A stretch of 64,000 bases of DNA from Owenia fusiformis. Taxonomy: Eukaryota; Annelida; Polychaeta; Sabellida; Oweniidae. Below the pieces are notes generated by a model. The model was not told the origin of the DNA. It ran no database searches and saw only the letters and a list, made by a program, of their open reading frames with translations. How positions within the stretch are numbered: the first letter of the stretch is position 1; each line of letters starts with the position of its first letter. The DNA lies in the NCBI GenBank assembly GCA_903813345.2, contig CAIIXF020000012.1, positions 971,318 to 1,035,317 of the forward strand. Reading direction: 5' to 3'. Made by a program: the position numbers and the translations under genes. This document shows positions 55,029 through 64,000 of the stretch, one piece after another.

Positions 55029-58000
55029 ATGTAACAACCAGGGTTGTCACACTTAATTTTGAAATCAGACATAGTCATGTAATCACCCCATAGTGGATTG
55101 TAAAAGAAACATAGAATAAAAACACATCAGCCAAGAGAAAATAAATTGAACGTCAAAAATAATTTTTTCCTCGTAAATTATGGAAATCTCAGTCTCAATT
55201 TTAGAGCATCAGCAACAGGTTATAATGTGTCAGTAAACAAATACAGCTGACAACTCATTCATGATAATTAAATTACAAATGTATTTGTATCACAGAAACT
55301 GTCAGATATGAATCAATTTACTTTACTTAATGACAAAATTGTCATGTAATTGTCTGATTGTATTGTTGGGCTGGCAAGCCATACTTATTTTGTATTACGT
55401 CATGATCGGGGCTTACGCCATATTGAAATAAACTGGACAAAGTCAGCCAATATATCTCTTAGTGTTATTAGAAATATAACGTAACAGAACATGGTGTCAA
55501 ACGTTGGATGCGAGCCTACGGGGATATAAAACCACAGAGAAAAAGTAGGACATGTAAAACTTGTCTGAAAGTGACCAGATTAGAGGTATTTTTGGTGTTT
55601 AACTTTGATTGCCGGTGAAATTTTGTGCAAATTTCGAGCATGACATTTTGCGCACGACACGGATTACATCATTGCTTTGCTGATATGTGCACACGACACG
55701 GATTACGCTATTGCTTCGCGGAGATATGCAAATGACATGGATTGCGTCATTGCTGCTGTACTACAGTAAGAATTTGAGTCCAACTGATATTTGTAAACTT
55801 ATGAACTGTACTTCTGCTCTTGTGTATTAACTATCGTGATTATATTGTCATCTTTGGATTATTATAATGGCCAAGATACAGCCTCCAAGCCCTTTTAACT
55901 TTGATAAACCCAATGAGTGGATTGCTTGGAGAGAAAGGTTCCTGAGGTTTAGGCTAGCTACAAAACTAAACAAAGAGGATGACATTACACAAGTCAGTCA
56001 ACTTATCTATATTATGGGCCAATCCGCAGAAGACATATACAAACAGTTTACGTTTGAGCCCTTACCAGTTGCTGAAGATGGCCAAATACTTGATCCGCCA
56101 GACAACAGGTACAATTTTGATGCCGTTTTGGGCAAATTTGATAACTATTTTGTGCCAAAGATAAACATTATTCATGAACGAAGGGTCTTCAACCTTAGAC
56201 AACTGGGAGAGTCAGAAACAATGGAGGAATATATCCGAGATTTGTATAAACTGAGTCAACATTGTTCATTCGTTGACAGAAACGAAATGATTCGCGATAA
56301 GATCATCGTTTCCATCAAAGACAGAGACTTGTCAGAGCGAGTCCAGACACTTGCCATGACGTGTGATCTCACTCTAGAGAAAACTATTGAACTAGTTCGT
56401 AGTCATGAACTTATAATATCACAGTCTCAAGCTGAAGGGAGACCTACTGATACAAGTAACGTTGATTTTGTTCGTAAGCGACCCCCGCAACAGAGAGCTA
56501 CACGACAAAACTACAGAAAACAAGACCAGGCACAACACAAAGCAGACAAACACAAGTGTGACAGATGTGGCTACATTCACAGAAATGATAAATGCCCTGC
56601 TAAAGGGAAAACCTGTCATAATTGCAAGAAATTAAATCATTTCTCAAGTGTGTGTAAATCAAATAAGAAATCTGTTGATAAAAGAGTTGTACATGAATGT
56701 TATGATGAATGTGCTGATGCCGATCTTGACACTACTGAGTTTCATGTAGGTGAGCTTGTGCATTTGGTTGATTCTGCCAAGTCACTGATTGTAGATAGGC
56801 ACACAGAGCCACCATGGCGTGTGACCTTACCCATTTGTGGTAAATTGATGAGTTTCAAGATCGACACAGGCGCTGATGTAAATGTTATGAGTAACAAAGC
56901 ATATGAATGCCTTACACCAAAACCTAGGTTACAAAGGCATGATGGTCCTCCACTGAAGTCAGTAGGTGGGGTAATAGATACAAGAGGTTACTTTATAACA
57001 AATAGCAATCTTGATGGTACCAAATTCTCAATGAGAATATTTGTATTAAATGGGCCAAAGTGTGATAACTTATTATGTCGCAGATCTGCTAAAATGTTGA
57101 ATCTAGTTACTAAAAATGTACATATTGTAACTCAGACCTCTCAGAGCGAGGCAGGTAAAAATGGTTCTGATCCTGGTAACCATAGAAATAAAATTCCAAT
57201 GCCCCCTAGTAACAATACTTCTGAAATGCCAGGTCATGTAAAAGACCCCATAAATGATAATGAATTGTATGGGGAAGTGGGTACAATGAAATGTGAGCCT
57301 GTCAAAATTGAGTTGAAGCAAGATGCTGAACCATATGCTGTTGTGGTACCGAGGCGCGTTCCATTTCCTATAATGAAACCATTACAAGAAAAACTCGAAT
57401 CAATGGAATCAAATGGTATTATTGCCAAGATAACTGAGCCTACTGAGTGGTGTTCACCCATGGTCCCGGTAGTCTCAAAGTCAGGAAAAATTCGCGTGAC
57501 GGTTGACTTTAGAAAACTTAATAAATCAGTTAAGCGCGAGAGATTTGTCCTACCAACCATTGACTGTATATTACAGAAACTTTCGGGAAGTTCTGTTTTT
57601 TCCACCCTCGACGCCACAGGAGGTTTTCATCAAGTGCCACTTAGCGAGGTAAGTCAGCGTTTAACAACGTTTATTACACCCTTCGGTCGTTATGTATACA
57701 AGAAGATGCCACAAGGCATATCGCTTGCTCCAGAAATATTTCAAAGAGAAATGTCGCGCATTTTGCAAAATTGTTCTGGAGTAGCAGTATTCATGGATGA
57801 TATTATCGTTCATGGTAAGAATGTAGAAGATCATGATAAAAATCTCAAACAAGTCTTACAGAGAATCAAACAGTCCGGTCTAGTTCTCAACAAGGCGAAG
57901 TGTCATTACCGGAAGCCCGAGCTCGTATTTTTAGGGCATAAAATTAGCGCTAATGGAGTCTCGCCAGACCCAGCTAAAGTCGCCGCGATAGTGGAAATGG

Positions 58001-60144
58001 AAATTCCTGAAAATGTTGAAGAATTACGACGATTCTTAGGCATGATAAATTGGATAGGTAGGTTTATACCAAACTTATCTACAATGCTTCACCCATTGAA
58101 TGAACTTTTGAGAAAAGACACAATTTGGACATGGGGAAAAGCACAAATGGATGCCTTTGAAACAGTGAAACAGAAGGTAAGTAGTAAGCCTGTTCTAAAA
58201 TACTACGACATCAATAAGCCATCGCGTGTTAGTGCTGACAGTAGCTGTTACGGGTTAGGCGGTGTCTTAGAGCAACAGCATGGAACAGATTGGTTTCCTG
58301 TTCATTACTGTTCTCGTTCATTAACTGATGCCGAACGCCGCTATGCTCAAATTGAAAAGGAACTTTTGGCAGGGGTGTGGTCAATGGAAAAATTCAGTCA
58401 GTATTTGGTCGGACTAGAATCATTTGTATATGTGACTGATCACAAACCTCTGGTGCCAATTATAAATCAAAAGGATCTTGATCAAACACCGGTGCGATGC
58501 CAGAGAATGCTAATTCGTCTCATGAGGTTTAATTGTATCGCTGAATACAGACCCGGAAAGACATTAGTCATAGCAGACACTTTGTCTAGAAAACCGCTTA
58601 GTAGCATGGAATCAAACACTGTAGAAAGTGTGACGGAATATGAGAGTTTCATATATGATAACCTACCAGTCGCGAAGTCGCGTCTTGAGAATATTCGTGA
58701 CTTGTCACAGATTGATCCCGAAATCTCAACAGTCATGAATTATGTTCTTCATGGTTGGCCGGAATATTACAAAGACGTGAAAGAAGTTGCCAAGCGATAC
58801 TATGATTGTAGAGAATCCTTGAGTGTTGTCAATGACATACTTATGTATGGTAACCGTATCACTATACCGGCTGCATGTCGCAATAATATTCTTGATCAAA
58901 TTCACGAGGGTCACTTCGGAATTCACAAATGCCGTGAACGCGCTAATGCGACAGTATGGTGGCCAGGGCTTACATCACAAATCAAAGAATTGGTGGCCAA
59001 ATGTAAGCACTGCCAAATTTTGAAACCTAAACAGAGAAGTGAACCATTAATTCCAACAAAATTACCAGATCGCCCCTGGCAACAATTAGCAACTGATTTA
59101 TGTGAATGCTTCAAGAAGCAATATTTAGTCACAGTTGATTACTATTCCCGGTATCTAGAAATTGCTCATGTTAGGGGTAGTGTCACAACAACTCAAATCA
59201 TAAACAAACTCAAAAAGATATTTGCCAGGAATGGTATCCCTGAAGTGTTAGTATCAGATAATGGACCACAGTTTAGCTCAAAACAATTTGCAGATTTCGC
59301 AAAAGAGTTTGATTTTAAACATGTAACATCAAGTCCCAGATACAGTCAAAGTAACGGTCTCGCAGAAAGAGCCGTCCAAACTGCCAAACGTATTCTCAAA
59401 TCAGAAGACCCCTTAAGCTCCCTTATGAATTATCGGGCCACTCCAGTCAGTTCTACAGGTAAAACGCCAAGTCAATTACTCTATGGTAGACAAATCAGAA
59501 CTAAACTGCCAGTTTCGCCTGAGAATTTAAACCCAAATTGGCCTGATAAACAGGAAGTTCAAAATAACGATGCTAAAGCAAAATCACTGTATGCCAAACA
59601 TTTTAACAGATCTCATGGTGCAAGAAAACTTGAGAAACTGTCCCCTGGACAGTCTGTAAGAGTGAAGCTTGATCAGGAAAAGGCATGGAGTAAACCATAT
59701 AAGGTTCTCAATCAAGCTCACACTCCTAGGTCATACATTATCAAAAGTGACAGTGGAACTTTGTTCAGGAGAAATCGTAGACATTTGATGCCAACAGGCC
59801 ATGATCCTACTCCAACTCCTGAACGGGGTTCTAAAATGCTTAAACCAATGGTGTTTTTCTCGAGTAAACATCCCAAGGAGGGAGGGATAGATGGTGGTGG
59901 TCAAAATACTAATAATGTTCCACTTACTAGTAATACTACACCAGTCTCTCATAGCTCTATTATCACTGAACCAAGTTCTAGTTCTCCATTAAGGAAATCA
60001 AAGAGGATTGTAAATCAGCCAAAATGGCTGAAAGACTATGTAACTTGAAATAATACTTTTCATGCACATAAACTGTCAAGACTCAAAAGACAGTAGTGTA
60101 CATTTAGACATTAAATGACTAAAGCTCATAATAATGTACACATA
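55029..60144 (+). mobile_element. Ty3/Gypsy-type LTR retroelement fossil
   Basis: The coding part is one frame, 55867–60048 (1,393 codons): gag with two C-C-H-C-type knuckles (C-D-R-C, C-H-N-C-K-K), protease D-T-G-A-D, RT F-M-D-D-I-I-V, RNase H, then integrase with H-H-C-C (K-C-K-H-C) and S-D-N-G-P-Q-F. It looks whole in the coding part. A 5' LTR candidate is about 55029–55490 (TGTAACAACC…), followed by TGGTGTCAAACG like a primer site. I could not pair a 3' LTR; the 3' side runs into a MITE at 60145. Element ends are approximate. Confidence 0.88.
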
Positions 60145-60558
60145 GGGGAGGCATCAAAAGTTCAATGTCTGATAGGAAACTAAATAAATCTAGTTTTGAG
60201 TTGGACCCCCCCCCCCTCCCCCTCAAAACTAAATACAATGAAAGTTGATCACGGACTTTTCACATGTTTTAGCGACTCAATTTGGACTTTCATGGGGGCA
60301 GTACTATAACTTATGTGTAATTCTTAAAACATGTGCCAACAACAATAGGCATTATATTCCATGTTGCATGCATCTTGATGAGGAAGGCATCTGGTAAAGT
60401 CTTTATTTTTAAACCATTCCAAGGCATTCTGAGTCAAAATTGCAAAAACTTAAATGTTGAAATTTGTCGGATAGCAAACTGAAATAGCTTTGACCCCCTC
60501 CCCCCCAAACTAGATTTATTTAGTTTTCTATCAGACATTGATCTTTTGATGCCTCCCC
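60145..60558. mobile_element. Harbinger-like MITE, intact copy
   Basis: 414 bp with the same GGGGAGGCATCAAAAG ends as the copy at 13518, in the opposite internal orientation. Flanked by ATA on both sides (60142–60144, 60559–60561). Confidence 0.88.
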
Positions 60559-60982
60559 ATACCGTAGTTAACGTTTGTTTAGATAATGATCTTTATAAAA
60601 TGTTCAAACAGCACAGATTGGTGTGGATTACGTTTTATAATGCATGTTTTATTTTAAACATTTGTATTGATTATATGTAAGACAATCTTTTGTTAGAGAT
60701 GTGTATAAGAAAAACAAAATCAGCATACAGTATTTTCTACTACCGTATTCAACATGATAAGTGCACAGGGTGAATACAGGTTTGAGACATGGACTCATAA
60801 GCAGTGAATATTGACTTTATACCCTGCTATAGCCTATATATCTACAGATGAAGACGAAGGTGGTAAGCAAGAGATGTAAATATGTCGGTCATCTTTAAGC
60901 TTTGGGGTTTTCCCTCCTCGGGTTACCGCTTGAAGTTGACAGTTGTAATAAGTTTCTTTGATAAATTTGGGTTTGTAGAAAA

Positions 60983-61093
60983 AACCGGGTACCGGGTACC
61001 GGGTACCGGGTACTAAATCCTCCATACTGGGTTACAACTTGGTACCCGGTACCCGGTCGAGAAAACCGGGTACCCAGTCGAAAAAACCGGGTA
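60983..61093. repeat. CGGGTAC tandem repeat
   Basis: ACCGGGTACCGGGTACCGGG and variants spaced by AGTCGAAAAAA; self-complementary GGTACC cores. Confidence 0.85.
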
Positions 61094-62136
61094 CCCAGAA
61101 AAACAAAAAAAATACGAAAATTTAACATATTAATAACATAATAACATATTAAGTTAAATATAGGCCTAATTAGAAAGTTTTTTATATTTGAAAAACATGG
61201 CAAATCAATGAAAACTGTATTTTCAATAGTTCGTATATTGGTACGTGAATTATTTCGATTGTGATTTAAATCTGTAAATAACTATCGTTACTTTAGTAGA
61301 GAGGTGACGTGTGTTATTTTACATGATGCAACGTGTAAGGTTTTGATTGCATAATTTAAGTTATCCCAATTTTCGACGAAGCGTCCACTGAAGTGTAAAT
61401 TGTTACGTCTTACAATGTCATAGGCGTAGCCAGGAGGTGGTGCCATGGTGCGATCGCACCCTCCCCCATAACCATTGAAAATATGACCATGATGATGATA
61501 GAGGAAGAGAACAGTCAAAACAAATCTTAGTCGTTGCTTATGCCACGATCACACAAATGAAATATCCCCAAAGGCAATATTAGTTTCTGAGACATTACCG
61601 TTGATGTTAACTGTAAAACTAATTTGATATAAACTTGTAAATGAAGTAATCTCAACCGTTTTGATTTATCCCGATATATTTTTAGAAATCCGAATTTTTT
61701 AGAATTGTTGATTCAGTTTTGTAACCGTTATTTTTGTCCAATTACTTTTTAGCTGAATCCCGAAGACGAAAAACAGATTTTCACCCCCAAAATTTCTTCA
61801 AAAATACAGATTTTCAGATTATAAATATAATCATGTTTTTTAACTAGACATGTATGATGTACTGTCTTCCGTTTCTCTTTGAAACTGTCTTGGTTTCTTC
61901 ATCTACGTACGCGAATGACTGGTCGGTAACTATCCAAACAATATCACTGCATGCATGTCTTAAATGTGTAATCATATTTAGAAACTGGAATGTACGCCCT
62001 ACAAACATGGTATTAATTGTATTGTATTGTATTGTATTGGTTTGTATTATATTGTATTGTATTGTACTGTATATCACATTATTTCCATGTGAATACATTA
62101 CAATTTCATCTTCGTTCACTCGGCATATTAATTATT

Positions 62137-62527
62137 AATATTAATTTTCTGCCAAGAGTATCAGACGAATCAAATCATGATTTAATTTCACTCAATCACG
62201 CGGTACTTACTCACCGGGGCGTATCGAAACTTCTCACATCTGGGGATCAAAACGCCGCTAAAACGAGGGACTTTGTAAACAAAAGCAATGTCTCGACTGA
62301 AAGGTATTTCTGTGAAGGAAATTCAATGGAACAAGTTTGAAGAAAAATGGTGTTGTTTGAGACCCACAATCATTGATTTTCCAAAGACAGGGTAGATTTG
62401 AAATTCAAATTAACGGGTTTGGGGGGCGTTTTAGTTTCGATACGCCCTGGTGAGTTAGTACCACGTGATTAAGTGATATTAAATCATGATTTGATTCGTC
62501 TGATACTCTTGGCAGAAAATTAATATG
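62137..62527. mobile_element. Foldback MITE with ~95-bp arms
   Basis: ATTAATTTTCTGCCAAGAGT…CACCGGGGCGTATCGAAAC on the left is matched inverted on the right (GTTTCGATACGCCCTGGTGA…GGCAGAAAATTAAT). The loop is unrelated AT-rich DNA. Confidence 0.85.
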
Positions 62528-64000
62528 TACAACCCTGTTAAATCAGGTAAATTGAGCTTTGTAGTTATAATATTGTAATTGTAATGCTGCTTAACCTGAA
62601 ATAAAAATATCTACGTTAGATTTATGCCAAAATAAAATTGATGTACTTGAACTCTGTTTCTTGTACAAGAGATTTCCCCGGTTTTGAAGGGTGACACAGA
62701 ACAAAGGACGTATAACCCTAACTTAATAATACGAATTGTACAGTGCAACATGGAAAACAAATTAATCTTTCTGGCAATTTAGTAAGTTTTTGGAAGTGGA
62801 ACGTTGCATTTTCATAATAGTAGTAAGAACATTCTTTTTGAACAAACTTTTGATTGGGAAAACCGATGCCTGAAGTAGTCAAATTGAAAATGAGGAGCTT
62901 CATTTGTTCACAATGATTTTAATCGTTCAAAAAGAAGACGCTCAGTTCATTAACAGCATTTCGTTCAGTGTGATTCGGTCATAGTCATTAGCCCCGGGAA
63001 AGGCAATCGTTCATACATTAATTAGTTTCCTTTTAATATTTAAAATACGTTTGCCAATGCTAAAAGCAGAAAGAAGCAGAATTTACTCTATAGTTCCACA
63101 GATCGTCAAATCCAAAACTAGATAGTAACTGTTATTTTATTTTTGAAAAAAATTGTGTACTGTGCCTAATATAATTGTAAAATCAAGGCCAATGGTAAAT
63201 TCTTCATCTCCCGTCAGGTAATAATTCAAACTCATCTTGCAAGCTAGGGTAAAAACAAACACAGAAGAAACAATCTTAATTGAGCTTGCATGCCCCATCT
63301 TATATCTGTATATACAGTAATTTAAGCAAGTACAATATTTAACCCAGACCCGTGGTTCAAACATTTGATGTCTCAGTCACCATTTGATATCTCATCTGCT
63401 AAATATTATATTCTTTTTTACAGGTTCTTTCAATGAATGGAATGCTGCAGACATGACGGACATGTGAAGTTTGGGGTTATGCATGGACACATGCGAGGAG
63501 GACACAACGTAAAGAAAAGCGGGGGGTCTTCACTCAGGAAAGGTGTAAAACGCATCCTGGGATTCAGCAGAAACAGCTCCGAAATAATTCAGAACTAAGG
63601 TTGCATTCATGAATTCAGCTGCCGGCTGGTGGTTTAACCTACTTTTTATCAGTGGTAAATTCAATTACTTATAGTGGCAGGTACTACTCATGAGTTAAAT
63701 GAGTTGAATTCACCTGCCAGATGACGGCTGGTGGTTTAACCTAGTTTTTAACGTGACAGTCACTATTCATATTTAAATGACTTGGACATGAATTAGCCTA
63801 GTTGGTAATCTGTCAGCCGTCAGTTGAATTGGCGAATGCTACCTCGGCGCCCAACAATGCGTTTATACCCGGGTGTTTATACTTCATGTTATGCATGTAG
63901 TTTCTTTTATTGTTAACACTTAAAAGTTAATAATTACTAGGGTTAAATTTATCTTCCAGGTATTCATAAATAGTTGGCTTAGGTCTGTTGACAGTGATGA

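Larger units (their letters stand above)
60559..64000. other. Right-hand region, repeats but no supportable gene
   Basis: Contains CGGGTAC repeats (60983–61093), (TATTG)n tracts (62017–62070) and a foldback (62137–62527). From 62530 on I see unassigned AT-rich DNA. At 63600–63840 CTGCCGGCTGGTGGTTTAAC recurs as a loose ~110-bp repeat. Short frames have no domain or splice support. Confidence 0.5.

Noticed and set aside
63422-63600. Possible terminal exon after TTTTTACAG (S-F-N-E-W-N-A-A-D-M)
   Set aside because: Very short before a stop, with no upstream partner in phase and no recognised similarity.

Overview
The window is animal nuclear DNA: AT-rich, with many spliced exons (GT–AG introns), minisatellites, MITEs, LINE and retroelement remains and mariner relics. 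The gene structures and repeat mix suggest a marine invertebrate bilaterian (hemichordate, cephalochordate, brachiopod and mollusc are all possible). I cannot name the species from sequence alone.

Two host genes are clear, both on the minus strand. The first fills 1–41267 and is an NCoR/SMRT-family nuclear receptor corepressor. I could place 32 coding exons from the start codon at 41267 down to an exon still open at base 1. All 31 joins keep one reading frame, giving at least 2,788 codons. In order the protein has an R-R-R-P-T-L-L N-terminal motif, the coiled-coil/deacetylase-activation region, two SANT domains, an unexpected cysteine cluster between them, an acidic stretch, a large I-T-Q-G-T-P exon, two CoRNR-like I-D-A-I-I boxes, an S-R-S-P-rich stretch and a C-terminal exon built of heptapeptide repeats. 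The second gene, 42951–52252, is RAD51D (RAD51 paralogue). Its seven coding exons sum to 325 codons plus stop, close to the 328 aa of the human protein as I recall it. RAD51D lies head-to-tail upstream of NCOR, with about 1.7 kb between its stop and the NCOR start.

The most striking feature is that exon edges of NCOR have been copied into neighbouring introns again and again. About 26 tandem ~104-bp units carry the 3' half of exon 3 with its splice donor (35340–38060). The end of exon 31 with its donor sits inside a ~2.8 kb 44-bp minisatellite. There are three spare copies of the exon 25 donor junction, a copy of the 5' half of exon 4 with its acceptor (one synonymous difference), and a copy of the exon 18 acceptor junction. 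This is a gene-wide set of decoy or alternative splice sites.

Mobile elements fill much of the rest. There are two copies of a TTAA-flanked MITE, one carrying a TTA-flanked Harbinger-like MITE and the other preserving the empty site. There are also several TA-flanked mariner-like elements (one with transposase remains), foldback elements, a DIRS-like retroelement fossil inside RAD51D intron 4, a CR1-like LINE fragment lodged in a MITE, and a Ty3/Gypsy-type fossil with one long gag–pol frame (55867–60048). From 60559 to 64000 I see only repeats and no supportable gene. A weak candidate exon on the plus strand (52508–52596) may mark a gene divergent from RAD51D.
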